DNA of 23,569 nucleotides from IMG/VR virus record IMGVR_UViG_3300046096_000162, positions 1 through 23,569 of that record, one strand, 5' to 3'. Position numbers and translations under genes: made by a program. Position 1 is the first letter of the stretch. Each line of letters opens with the position of its first letter. This document shows, piece by piece, positions 11,300 through 19,826 of this stretch. This DNA comes from a virus. The notes beneath the pieces are model-generated. The model had not been told where the DNA came from, ran no database searches, and saw only the letters and a program-made list of their open reading frames with translations.

Positions 11300-13705
11300 A
11301 TGAAAGAAAATTCTGGAGCCAAACCTGTACAACGAATTTCTTACTCTGAGAAGGTTAAGAATAAGAATGAATGGGGTAAGCTAAATATAGATCATTATCT
11401 TAAAGGTGCTAATTTTCACTCTGGTAATTCAACTAGTGATAACAAGGCCTTTATATACGAACTTCACAATAACATATTTCCTGAGAATTGGTCAAGATAT
11501 GTAACCAACCCTTTCAACTCAGCTAATCCGATATATGAAAATCAACCTGCACCTATTCGTAGGGTGAATATAGGGAGACCTGTAATTGAAAAGTTACTTG
11601 GAGAATATATCAAAAGACCCTTTAGTTGGTTTGTAGACAAGATAGGTGAAGGTGGTTATAACAACTATACAGAGAAATTAGGGCAAACTCTTACACAAAA
11701 CCTACAACAACATTTCATTAACTCTTTAGATCCTGAAGTATTTAAGCAGATACAAGCAGAAAAGAAGGAAGTTCCTTATCCGGATAAATTAAAACAGGAG
11801 TTTGACGCTTCTTATCAGGATGCAGAAGCAATTGAAGCACAGAAAATGCTTACACTACTTATGTCCGACCTTAGTTTCTTTGAGAAGTCAAGAGCTTTGT
11901 GGAAAGACTTTGTATTTGCAGGAGAAGAATATTCTTTTAAGTATATTCAGGATGATGAAATTGTTTACCAGAAGATCTCTCCCCTTGATTTATACACAAT
12001 CCCTTCTTATAACTCTCCTTACATAGAGGATGCAGATTTTGCAGTTATTAGAATGATAATGTCTCATAGTGAGATACTTGATAAGTTCTATTATGAAATA
12101 ACTGAGAAGGAACTTGATTCCCTAGAGTCTCATAGTAATGCCTTCCAATTATCTAATTTCTTCAACCGACTTAACAATAGTCCTAACTCTCTATCTACAG
12201 ATAAATTAGACATCTATTATGTTTGTTGGAAATCTCAAAAGAGAGTAGGGTTCCTAAAATGGACAGATGAAACTGGACAAGAGTTTGAAGATTTAGTAGC
12301 AGAAGGTTACTCCCCTAATAAAGAACTAGGTGAATCTGTTACTTGGAAATGGGTATCTGAAGTATGGGAAGGGTATAAACTATCTAATGATGTATACTTA
12401 GGTATCAGACCAGTACCTTATCAGAGGAACGAACTTCACAATATCTCTAAATGCAAGTTACCTGTAAATGGTAGACGTTATTCAGATACACATGCTCAGA
12501 ATATTTCTATTTATGAGGTAATGGTAGAGTGGATTAAACTCTATGTTATCTGTACTTATAGACTAGAGAGAATGATAATGAAGTCTAAGGATAAAATACT
12601 TCTTTTAGACAAAGCTGTTATACCTGATGAAGCTGAATGGGATGAAGATAAATTCTTTTACTATGCTGACACACTTGGATTTGCTCTTATTGATAGATCT
12701 AAGATTGGTGTAGATAGAAGTTTTAACCAATACACAGTGTTAGACATGTCTTTGTACCAACACATCAAAGAGATGATTGGTGTATTAGAATGGATTAAGA
12801 AGGAATGTTATGATACTATTGGTTTTTCTGAACAACGCCTTGGTGAAATATCTACCTCTGCTACAGTTACAAATACAAATAATGCTATATATGCTTCTTC
12901 AGTTATTACAGAAGATTTGTTTGTGAAGCATGAGGAGTTTATCCAAAGAGAACTTCAAGGATTATTAGATCTATCAAGACTATGTTATGTAGATGGTAAG
13001 AAGTCTATTTATTACACAGATGATAGAAGAGTAGAACTTCTTAATATTAATCCGGAAGTATCCTCATACGAAGATCTTTTAATTAAGGTTACAAATTCTT
13101 CTAAACAAATAGAAAAGTTAAACCAAATCAAACAGTCTCTACAAGCTATGGCTCAGAATGGAGCTAAAGGATCTACATTAATTGAGATTATAGATTCCGA
13201 GAATGTTTCTAAGATGAAACAAGTTCTTAAGAATATAGAACGTATGGAACAGGAGCAGCTTGAAGCTCAACAACTAGGTGAACAAGAACATCAGACTCAG
13301 TTACAACAAATGCAAGCTGAGAATACACGTCTTCTACAAGAGTTTGAACTTCTTAAATTAAATACTAAGTATGATAGAGAAGAACAATTAGAGTATATTC
13401 AAGGGGACCTAGCTATGAATCTTGAACAAATCAAGATGTCTGGCCAAGTAAATCCTGATTCAAATGGAAATGGTATCTTAGATATTAATGAGGTACAGAA
13501 AAGAGCTATTGATAGAGAAAAGATCTTTGAGGACAGAAGAGATAGAACTAGTAAGGATACTATCAAACAAAAAGAACTTTCTCTTAAAGAACAAGAACTT
13601 AAAATGAAAGATAATCACGCTAAACTGAAAGCGGATACAGATAAATACAAAGCTGATGTCAGTCTGAAAATAGCTAAAGAAAACAAAAACAAATCAGATA
13701 AATAA
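11300..13705 (+). CDS. Portal protein (801 aa)
   Basis: Second in the packaging/head order after TerL, and about 800 residues long as in crAss-like phages. The N-terminal region has RVNIGRPVIEKLLGEYIKRP, the clip/stem part is Trp- and Tyr-rich, and STSATVTNTNNAIYASSVIT (about 510-540) precedes a long helix. The last 160 residues are a Gln/Glu/Lys coiled coil (MEQEQLEAQQLGEQEHQTQL onward). Portals form the 12-subunit ring through which DNA enters and leaves the head and on which TerL docks. It stops 9 bases before the next ATG. Confidence 0.85.
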   Translation: MKENSGAKPVQRISYSEKVKNKNEWGKLNIDHYLKGANFHSGNSTSDNKAFIYELHNNIFPENWSRYVTNPFNSANPIYENQPAPIRRVNIGRPVIEKLLGEYIKRPFSWFVDKIGEGGYNNYTEKLGQTLTQNLQQHFINSLDPEVFKQIQAEKKEVPYPDKLKQEFDASYQDAEAIEAQKMLTLLMSDLSFFEKSRALWKDFVFAGEEYSFKYIQDDEIVYQKISPLDLYTIPSYNSPYIEDADFAVIRMIMSHSEILDKFYYEITEKELDSLESHSNAFQLSNFFNRLNNSPNSLSTDKLDIYYVCWKSQKRVGFLKWTDETGQEFEDLVAEGYSPNKELGESVTWKWVSEVWEGYKLSNDVYLGIRPVPYQRNELHNISKCKLPVNGRRYSDTHAQNISIYEVMVEWIKLYVICTYRLERMIMKSKDKILLLDKAVIPDEAEWDEDKFFYYADTLGFALIDRSKIGVDRSFNQYTVLDMSLYQHIKEMIGVLEWIKKECYDTIGFSEQRLGEISTSATVTNTNNAIYASSVITEDLFVKHEEFIQRELQGLLDLSRLCYVDGKKSIYYTDDRRVELLNINPEVSSYEDLLIKVTNSSKQIEKLNQIKQSLQAMAQNGAKGSTLIEIIDSENVSKMKQVLKNIERMEQEQLEAQQLGEQEHQTQLQQMQAENTRLLQEFELLKLNTKYDREEQLEYIQGDLAMNLEQIKMSGQVNPDSNGNGILDINEVQKRAIDREKIFEDRRDRTSKDTIKQKELSLKEQELKMKDNHAKLKADTDKYKADVSLKIAKENKNKSDK

Positions 13706-13711
13706 TCACAC
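13696..13711 (+). repeat. 16-nt leader repeat before the scaffold-like gene
   Basis: AGATAAATAATCACAC is identical to 16530-16545, 2-3 bases before the ATG in both places. Part of it also recurs at 8307-8318 before the GroES-like gene. Here it overlaps the last codons and stop of the portal gene. Confidence 0.75.
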
Positions 13712-13714
13712 ACT

Positions 13715-14785
13715 ATGGAAACGACATTACCAGATTGGTTAGCACCAGATGAGCAGGAACAACTTACAGATCCTGCTCTAACACCTTCTACACCTGAACC
13801 AGTTGTACAAGCAGAACCTATTGTAGAGGAACCTAAGAAAAGAGGTAGACCTGCTAAAGCAATAGAACCTACTCCCACACAAGAGTCTACTGAGGAACCA
13901 GGTATGAATCTTGAGCAAGCTCTTACTGAAAAAGCTAAAGAGGTTGAATCAGAAGATAATTTCTGGGAAGATGTATGGGCACTTACAGGAGATGAACTTC
14001 CTGTAGAATTTAATGGGATAGATCCTAAGTTAGTACTTGAAACTTATTCTGAGAAAAAGGTTAGTGATTTTGAGGAACAGTTAAAATCTAATTACCCTAA
14101 AGAATATCAAGCTCTAATCATGAGATCAGAAGGACTTGATCCTTCTAGTTTGTATAAACAAGAATCTCTTGATTATAGTACTATTAAGATTGTAGATAAT
14201 GAAGAGAATGAAGGTGTACAGAAACAAGTGATTCGAGCAGATCTTGAAGCTCAAGGACTTAGTACTAAACGTATCGAAGCACTTATCAAAAACATCTATG
14301 ATTCAGGTGATTTATATGAGGAGTCTAAAGAATCTCTTACTAGGTTGAAGGATATTCAAAAAGAAGAATTAGTAAAGTACGAACAAGAGATTGCTCAAAA
14401 AGAACAAGTCAAGAAGGAAACCTTAGATAGTTTTAGTAAAGTAATCACTGAGAATATATCAAAGGGACAACTTGGTAACTTTGTAATCTCTGATAAAGAC
14501 AAACAGCCTTTTTATAATTACTTAGCTAAACATGTACAGTACTCTAATGGAGAGTTTGTAATGGCAGTACCTCTTACTAAGGAACCAGAAGAGTTGATGA
14601 AACAACTTCAGACTGAGTTCTTTAGATATAAGCAAGGAAACCTTAGGGATATTATTGTAAAACAAGCTGTTACAGAGAATACCAAACGTCTTAAAAAGTC
14701 AATTAAAGAAAGTTCTGGTATAGAAAGAGGTTCCCAAACTAAAGCTTCAGATGTGTCTTGGAAAGAGATAATGGGAATGGGTTAA
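13715..14785 (+). CDS. Acidic scaffold-like head protein with AT-hook-like segment (356 aa)
   Basis: The N-terminal 70 residues are acidic and Pro-rich, with KKRGRPAK (about residues 41-48), the core of an AT-hook. The rest is helical and charged (FWEDVWALTGDELPVEFNGI, YEQEIAQKEQVKKETLDSF), ending in basic NTKRLKKSIKES. Its place between portal and major capsid genes, high charge and helicity fit a scaffolding or capsid-assembly protein, and such proteins often carry a C-terminal capsid-binding helix. The AT-hook hints at DNA contact and is unusual for a scaffold. The assignment is by context. Confidence 0.5.
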   Translation: METTLPDWLAPDEQEQLTDPALTPSTPEPVVQAEPIVEEPKKRGRPAKAIEPTPTQESTEEPGMNLEQALTEKAKEVESEDNFWEDVWALTGDELPVEFNGIDPKLVLETYSEKKVSDFEEQLKSNYPKEYQALIMRSEGLDPSSLYKQESLDYSTIKIVDNEENEGVQKQVIRADLEAQGLSTKRIEALIKNIYDSGDLYEESKESLTRLKDIQKEELVKYEQEIAQKEQVKKETLDSFSKVITENISKGQLGNFVISDKDKQPFYNYLAKHVQYSNGEFVMAVPLTKEPEELMKQLQTEFFRYKQGNLRDIIVKQAVTENTKRLKKSIKESSGIERGSQTKASDVSWKEIMGMG

Positions 14786-14814
14786 TTTAACAATTGATAG
14801 TTTTTAGGAAAATG

Positions 14815-14846
14815 AAAAGAAACACCTCACAAGTGTTTCTTTTTTA
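14815..14846 (+). terminator. Intrinsic terminator before the capsid gene
   Basis: AAAAGAAACAC and GTGTTTCTTTT form an 11-bp stem with a 7-base loop, followed by more T. It ends the portal/scaffold transcript 29 bases after the stop. Confidence 0.85.
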
Positions 14847-14852
14847 CTTTTA
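14845..14852 (+). promoter_or_regulatory. -7-like box for the capsid gene
   Basis: TACTTTTA is one mismatch from TAnnTTTG. It directly follows the terminator T-tract and lies 31 bases before the capsid ATG. The leader of about 25 bases has no Shine-Dalgarno sequence. Confidence 0.5.
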
Positions 14853-14883
14853 GGCTGAAATTAAATTTAAACTTCAGCACAAT

Positions 14884-16425
14884 ATGCAAGGATTTCCAGT
14901 ACAATTAGGTCTACAAGAAATGTTGTATGACCCAAAAACAGTTTTAGATGAGCAAAACTGGTACAACCAAAGACATGGTACTCCAGATGAGTTGACCTCT
15001 AGGGTTGTTTATATGTTAGGAGATTACGGTAAAAACTACCCTATCTCAATGATGACATTCTCAGATATTATGGGAAAATCATCTCAACGTTCTGTAGAAC
15101 TAGCGGATGTACAGTATGAGTACCCTATTATGGGACGTGATACTAAAGCTTCTGTAATTTCTTCAGATTGTACAAGCGCAGGTTCTGTAAACACCGCTAA
15201 TGCAGGTATTGGATTTGGTAAATTCAAACTAAGATTTGCAGACAATTGGTTGAAACGTAGATATTTGATTACTTCAGGTCTAGGTACACAAGCGGTTATT
15301 GAAGGAGATCCAGTTCAAATTGGTACAGGTGAGTATGAATACACTTGTCAACTAGCTCAAGGTTCAGAAGTTTCTTTCTGTCCTGATATTGATCTTACTG
15401 CTGATTCTGCATGGATTGCATTGTTTGCTCCAGTTCCTGAATCACAATCTCGTTCTACTGAGTCTACTATGGTAGCACCAGGTAAAGTGAAAAACCAAAT
15501 GACTCATATCCGTAAAGGTATGTCATGGGCTGGTAACTCAGGTAATAAGATCATGAAAATGACTATCAAAACCGACAAAGGTGAGACTAGTCGTTGGATG
15601 GACTTGTTCATGTATCAATTTGAGAAAAACTGGTTGAATGAGTGTGAACACCTTTACTGGTACTCTCGTTACAACAGACAGTCTAATGGTACAATCGAAC
15701 TTAAGGATGCGATAACTGGAAAAGGTATTGCTACTGGTGCAGGTTTACTTGAGCAAATTGGTAACTACTCTACATACACTCGTCTATCATTTGATGGTAT
15801 GCAGAAGAAAATTGGTAATGCATTATTTGGTCAATCAGATACTGCTAATATGTCAATCACTCTTCATACAGGAACTGGTGGATTCAGAGAATTGCAACGT
15901 ATGTTGAAAGAAGCTGGTATCCAATTACTAGGTTCACTTGGGGGAGGTTCTGCTCCATCAGATCTATTTATCAATGGTTCTTCTTTAGGATATGATCTTA
16001 AGTTTGGAGGTTACTTTGATGGTTTCTATCACGTAGATGGTTATACTATCAAAATCAAAAAGAATCCAATCTTTGATATGGGACAAATTGCTATGGCTCA
16101 AATAGCTGGTAAAGTGGTTCACCCAGAATCAGGTCTTCCTCTTGAGTCTTATAGAATGGTGTTCATTGACGATTCTACTTATGATGGTCAACCTAACCTT
16201 CAACACGTTACACTTAAAGGTCGTAGCTACCAAGAAGGTATTGTAACTGGTATGACTCCTACTCCAATTGGACTTGCTAAACTTACTGGTGTAAGTAATA
16301 GCTCAGGTATCCAAGTGTTGAGTTCAGATGTAGATGAGTCTAGCTACCATCGTTTAAAGGTAGGTGGTGTACAATTGTTACGCTCAAACAAGTGCTTTCA
16401 CATGGAGAACATCGCAGGTCTCTAA
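14884..16425 (+). CDS. Major capsid protein (513 aa)
   Basis: Reads MQGFPVQLGLQEMLYDPKTV. About 510 residues, position after portal and scaffold-like gene, and Gly/Ala-rich strands (NTANAGIGFGKFKLRFADNW, GTGGFRELQRMLKEAGIQLL) match the HK97-fold capsid proteins of crAss-like phages. The C-terminal part (QIAMAQIAGKVVHPESGLPL ... EGIVTGMTPTPIGLAK) would form the axial domain. Codon choice leans to C-ending AAC, TTC and ATC more than in the neighbouring genes, as expected for the most abundant virion protein. It is bounded by terminators on both sides and has its own promoter, so it is probably monocistronic. Confidence 0.88.
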   Translation: MQGFPVQLGLQEMLYDPKTVLDEQNWYNQRHGTPDELTSRVVYMLGDYGKNYPISMMTFSDIMGKSSQRSVELADVQYEYPIMGRDTKASVISSDCTSAGSVNTANAGIGFGKFKLRFADNWLKRRYLITSGLGTQAVIEGDPVQIGTGEYEYTCQLAQGSEVSFCPDIDLTADSAWIALFAPVPESQSRSTESTMVAPGKVKNQMTHIRKGMSWAGNSGNKIMKMTIKTDKGETSRWMDLFMYQFEKNWLNECEHLYWYSRYNRQSNGTIELKDAITGKGIATGAGLLEQIGNYSTYTRLSFDGMQKKIGNALFGQSDTANMSITLHTGTGGFRELQRMLKEAGIQLLGSLGGGSAPSDLFINGSSLGYDLKFGGYFDGFYHVDGYTIKIKKNPIFDMGQIAMAQIAGKVVHPESGLPLESYRMVFIDDSTYDGQPNLQHVTLKGRSYQEGIVTGMTPTPIGLAKLTGVSNSSGIQVLSSDVDESSYHRLKVGGVQLLRSNKCFHMENIAGL

Positions 16426-16475
16426 GAGTAAACACTTAAAGGTAATTTTCATAGTGTGATTATTTATCTTCAAAG

Positions 16476-16499
16476 AAGGGGGCATCTGCTCCCTTTTTT
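16476..16499 (+). terminator. Intrinsic terminator after the capsid gene
   Basis: AAGGGGGC and GCTCCCTT pair over 8 bp (one G-T) around the tetraloop ATCT, followed by TTTT. It lies 50 bases after the capsid stop, inside the 17-bp inverted repeat. Confidence 0.8.
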
Positions 16500-16500
16500 G

Positions 16501-16527
16501 TTTTACATTTAAAAAATGTGAACTTTG
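16501..16527 (+). promoter_or_regulatory. Promoter and palindrome before the 16548 gene
   Basis: GAACTTTG (16520-16527) is one mismatch from TAnnTTTG, 20 bases before the ATG. Upstream, TTTTACATTTAAAAAATGTG (16501-16520) contains a near-palindrome closely matching the 14-bp palindrome at 3451-3464. Confidence 0.45.
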
Positions 16528-16547
16528 CGAGATAAATAATCACACTC

Positions 16548-17402
16548 ATGAGTAATTCAAAGATCATTAAAATTAAAAGGAGCTTCTCCTCTTATGGAGA
16601 ACAGGAGAAAGTAATCGAAGAACTCCAAGGTAATTCATACAAATGTGTTACACCTGTCTATATGAAAGACAGTCCTAAGTTAGCAGTAGATCTAACTTAT
16701 GAAGAAGAAGACCTCTTATTACCTTACATAATTGATTGTGATGCAGAGGACAGGGATTTTAGAAAAAAAGTAACAGCTTACTACCACGATATTTCAGTTA
16801 CTGTTCCTAAAGAAGGTGCTAATTTAGAAATAGGTCTTAAGTCATCTAATCTGGAACCAGTATCAAAACAAAACCTTCCTATTAATATTGTAGACTATGT
16901 GAATTACAAAGCTGTCTATAAAAACCCTAGACTTGCTAAATCTAAAGCACTATCTACAGGAAATCCTCACGTTAAGTTTTATATTGAGGATTCAGAAAGT
17001 TCTCTAGCCCAAGAGAAAGAAATTGCTGAAAGTAAAGACCAAGCATTACAAATCTATTTTGCAAATAAGAGTAATCAGAAGTTTATTTCTATGGCACTTG
17101 ATCTTATGGTGGTTAATCATAAAGATAAAAATGCTACTGAGAAAGAACTCTTATTCCGTAAACTTGCAGAGACTAAACCTGTTGAGTTTGTACGTATTAC
17201 CACAGACAAAGATGCCCATCTTAAACACCTTATCTCATTAGCTATCTCAGCTAATATCCTTAAGCGTGTTGGACAAGCTGTTGTTTGGGTAGAATCTGGT
17301 GAAACCCTTGGACATACTATTGATGAAACAGTTCAATATATGAAGGATAAGAACAATGCACCTAAAGTAAATGTTATTAAAACACAATTAAGAGCTGAAT
17401 AA
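16548..17402 (+). CDS. Conserved-type virion-region protein, function unknown (284 aa)
   Basis: Reads MSNSKIIKIKRSFSSYGEQE from ATG 16548. The N-terminal half is strand-rich (YKCVTPVYMKDSPKLAVDL, AYYHDISVTVPKEGANLEIG) and the C-terminal half helical (QALQIYFANKSNQKFISMAL, LLFRKLAETKPVEFVRITT). It sits right after the capsid gene and overlaps the next gene by one base. In crAss-like gene orders this slot holds a conserved uncharacterised protein, possibly involved in head completion. No catalytic motif is visible. Confidence 0.75.
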   Translation: MSNSKIIKIKRSFSSYGEQEKVIEELQGNSYKCVTPVYMKDSPKLAVDLTYEEEDLLLPYIIDCDAEDRDFRKKVTAYYHDISVTVPKEGANLEIGLKSSNLEPVSKQNLPINIVDYVNYKAVYKNPRLAKSKALSTGNPHVKFYIEDSESSLAQEKEIAESKDQALQIYFANKSNQKFISMALDLMVVNHKDKNATEKELLFRKLAETKPVEFVRITTDKDAHLKHLISLAISANILKRVGQAVVWVESGETLGHTIDETVQYMKDKNNAPKVNVIKTQLRAE

Positions 17403-18439
17403 TGAAAACGGTCCTAGAAATACATATCGGAATTAGACAAGCTCTTCAAAAGATTTCTTCTAATCAAAAAAGAAACTTCTTACCTGAAGAGATTGATCTT
17501 GCATTTAACATTAATCAAGAACGATATGTAAAATCTAAAGTGCAGAGAACTAATCAAGCAGTAGGTTTTGCACCGGACCAAAAATCATTAGATGATATTT
17601 CAGAACTTATTGTGTCTAATTATAGGGGAAGGGTGGTTAAACAAGACTCTAAAACAGGTTACACCCCTCTTCCCCCTAATTATCTTTATCTTTTAGAAGA
17701 TAAGAGCGAGATAATTACAAACTGTCATACTTCTTTCTCTTCTAACACAGAATCTATAACTGAGTATATAGCATCTGTACAGTTTCCTTTATCTGGAAAG
17801 ACGTCTGCATTTTATGACACTCTCAAGCTTACTCTAAACTCTCAGGTTATATTTGATAATTCTCTTTTCTCTAAGACTTATAAATCTAAAGAGGAAAGGT
17901 TCTTTATCGTTGAGTTAATGAGGGAAGAGATAAATAGAACTAGTACTTACAAAGTTTATTGGGAGGCATATAAAAACATTTACAGTCCACTTTCCTTTAT
18001 TATTGTATCTTCTACTTCTTTCACAGGTTCCTTTGTAATAGATTCTTCACAAACTATTTCTGTTACTTCAACTCCTTCTGTTGTTACTTTAGTAAAAGAC
18101 ATTTATGATCTTGAAGCTCCAAATATGTTAAGTAATAATGGAGCTACATTCGTTATGCAGAAAGATCCTTTTGCTAAATCTAACCTAGATTTTGTCACAA
18201 GTTATCTTTCAGGTAACAATTTATACGTAGTTTATGATTCAACATTTATAGTAAGTAACGTAATTTCTAATTATGTTAGAAAGCCTAGACAAATTAACCT
18301 AGATTTGAACAGAATGTGTGAGCTAAAAGAACAGACACATCAGGAGCTTGTAGACCTTACTGCACAGTACTTGATGTTAGTTTCAGAAAACCCTGCATAC
18401 TCAACAAAACAATCAGATAATAAAATAAACGCAAATTAA
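17402..18439 (+). CDS. Structural/head-completion candidate (345 aa)
   Basis: Starts by overlap with the preceding stop (TAATG). The N-terminal segment KRNFLPEEIDLAFNINQERY, an 'E-I-D-L-A-x-N-x-x-Q-x-R-Y' pattern, is one I associate with phage structural or adaptor proteins of Bacteroidota phages. It is followed by YTPLPPNYLYLLEDKSEI and many Ser/Thr-rich strands. The C-terminus is a helix (HQELVDLTAQYLMLVSENPA). It ends three bases before the next ATG. Its position suggests a role at the head-tail junction or in the capsid; this is inferred. Confidence 0.65.
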   Translation: MKTVLEIHIGIRQALQKISSNQKRNFLPEEIDLAFNINQERYVKSKVQRTNQAVGFAPDQKSLDDISELIVSNYRGRVVKQDSKTGYTPLPPNYLYLLEDKSEIITNCHTSFSSNTESITEYIASVQFPLSGKTSAFYDTLKLTLNSQVIFDNSLFSKTYKSKEERFFIVELMREEINRTSTYKVYWEAYKNIYSPLSFIIVSSTSFTGSFVIDSSQTISVTSTPSVVTLVKDIYDLEAPNMLSNNGATFVMQKDPFAKSNLDFVTSYLSGNNLYVVYDSTFIVSNVISNYVRKPRQINLDLNRMCELKEQTHQELVDLTAQYLMLVSENPAYSTKQSDNKINAN

Positions 18440-18442
18440 AAC

Positions 18443-19738
18443 ATGGCACAAAACCGTTATTCAAAAACCCTCATTGGTCGTAACACTACAGTCATTGTAG
18501 CTGGTCAATGTGCAATTACAGCAGCAGCAACCTCATATGCTACTTTTGTAAACAACGCAATATCAGGATCACTTCCTGATGGTACTATTGGTGTATTCCT
18601 AGAAGCAACTAACCTTGCAACTACTTCTGTTTTAACAGCAGGTGCTAAGTTTTACATTGCACAAGCTATTTCAAACTCTAAAGGTGGATGGAATGTGAAG
18701 AAAACTCCTACGTACACTTACAGTGCTGCTGAGACTTCAATTGCACAACAAGTGTATGTAGCTCCAGTTAAGCCGGTTGCTTACATTGGTTGGAATGGTA
18801 CTTCAGGATCACTTAACTTAGGAACTATTACTCCTACGTATAGCTACCTTGCTACTATCAATGATACTTCTCCAGCTAACCAACCTATTCCATCTTATGT
18901 TTATGATGAAGTAGCTAAAACTGGTTCAGATGCTTACTCGTTACTTGTTAACAGTTCAGGTGGTATTGTAAACAAAATCAATGATTACGGAACAGGTAAA
19001 ACTTCTTGGGCTAATCTTCAAAAGAATCCTAAGATTTATGTAGCTGATGTAGTATCAAATGGTACTTATGTTGCTGCAACCCCTCCATCTCCTACATTTG
19101 CTAATGGTTCTACTGCTGTAACAGCAACAGGTAATAACTTTGCTGTAGGAGACTTTGTTCGTATTGGGACAAACGTTGCCACAACTGAGGTTTATAGAGT
19201 AGCATCACAATCTACAAATGCTATTGTACTTGATCGTCCTTATAATGGAACTTCTGGTGCAACTACAGCATTTAAAATTTCTACTGTACCTACTGAATTT
19301 GGTATCAAAGTTACTACTACTGATTTTGACTCTACTTTCAGACTAAGTGTTTCTCAATATCTTGAGAATGCAACTATCACTTATGCTACTGGTTGGAAAG
19401 TTGGTTCAGGTAGAGCTATTCAAGTTAAAGAACTTGAGGATGCAGGTACTATCTTCCAAGGTGTTACTACTGGAAATACTACATTTACTGATGATTGGGG
19501 TAAACCAACTTCTTTGGTAGGTTTCAATAGAGGTTACAAGTCATTCAATGTTACAGCTACTAAAACTGAACTTTCTGTTGCTAAACCAGTTTCAGATTGG
19601 ACACATAGAAGCTACTGTGTTATTCTTGCTGCTCATGATGCTGGAGCCGAAGTAGGTGCAATTACAGGTGTACCTGGTATCTCTGCTGCTTCTGCTAGTC
19701 CAATTGTACAATTGACTACTATCTTAGCTGCTATTTAA
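18443..19738 (+). CDS. Abundant virion protein candidate: capsid auxiliary or similar (431 aa)
   Basis: Reads MAQNRYSKTLIGRNTTVIVA. It is very rich in Ala, Thr, Ser, Gly and Val with repeated short strands and almost no charge clusters, as in decoration, tube or fibre proteins. Segments such as ATPPSPTFANGSTAVTATGN and NATITYATGWKVGSGRAIQV suggest stacked beta domains. Codon use resembles the capsid gene, and a strong terminator follows, both hinting at high expression. crAss-like virions carry an auxiliary capsid protein encoded downstream of the capsid gene; a tail component cannot be excluded. Confidence 0.6.
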   Translation: MAQNRYSKTLIGRNTTVIVAGQCAITAAATSYATFVNNAISGSLPDGTIGVFLEATNLATTSVLTAGAKFYIAQAISNSKGGWNVKKTPTYTYSAAETSIAQQVYVAPVKPVAYIGWNGTSGSLNLGTITPTYSYLATINDTSPANQPIPSYVYDEVAKTGSDAYSLLVNSSGGIVNKINDYGTGKTSWANLQKNPKIYVADVVSNGTYVAATPPSPTFANGSTAVTATGNNFAVGDFVRIGTNVATTEVYRVASQSTNAIVLDRPYNGTSGATTAFKISTVPTEFGIKVTTTDFDSTFRLSVSQYLENATITYATGWKVGSGRAIQVKELEDAGTIFQGVTTGNTTFTDDWGKPTSLVGFNRGYKSFNVTATKTELSVAKPVSDWTHRSYCVILAAHDAGAEVGAITGVPGISAASASPIVQLTTILAAI

Positions 19739-19758
19739 TCAAGACGTGATTAAGTAAG

Positions 19759-19797
19759 AAAAGGGAAGGGTTTAATTACTCTTCCCTTTTTTATTTT
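19759..19797 (+). terminator. Intrinsic terminator after the 18443 gene
   Basis: AAAAGGGAAG and CTTCCCTTTT form a 10-bp stem with a 12-base loop, followed by TTATTTT. It lies 20 bases after the stop. Confidence 0.85.
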
Positions 19798-19814
19798 AAA
19801 GTTAGGAGAATAAC

Positions 19815-19822
19815 TATCTTTG
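19815..19822 (+). promoter_or_regulatory. -7 promoter box with almost no leader
   Basis: TATCTTTG is a perfect TAnnTTTG match, but only 4 bases separate it from the ATG at 19827. With the usual start about 7 bases beyond the box centre, the RNA would begin at or next to the A of the start codon. Confidence 0.6.
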
Positions 19823-19826
19823 TATT

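Larger units (their letters stand above)
16453..16546. repeat. 17-bp perfect inverted repeat around a terminator and promoter
   Basis: AGTGTGATTATTTATCT (16453-16469) is the exact reverse complement of 16530-16546. The 60-base interior holds the capsid terminator and the next promoter. The right arm ends one base before the ATG at 16548. In read-through RNA the left arm could pair with it and hide the start codon region. RNA begun at the internal promoter would lack the left arm. Confidence 0.85.

Noticed and set aside
13615-13878. Minus-strand 87-codon frame rich in Gly, Ser and Cys
   Set aside because: Antisense to the portal end and scaffold-like start, where Pro/Glu codons read backward give such sequence. 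Minus-strand frames at 3856-4038, 5011-5193, 6641-6823 and 21155-21409 are rejected likewise.
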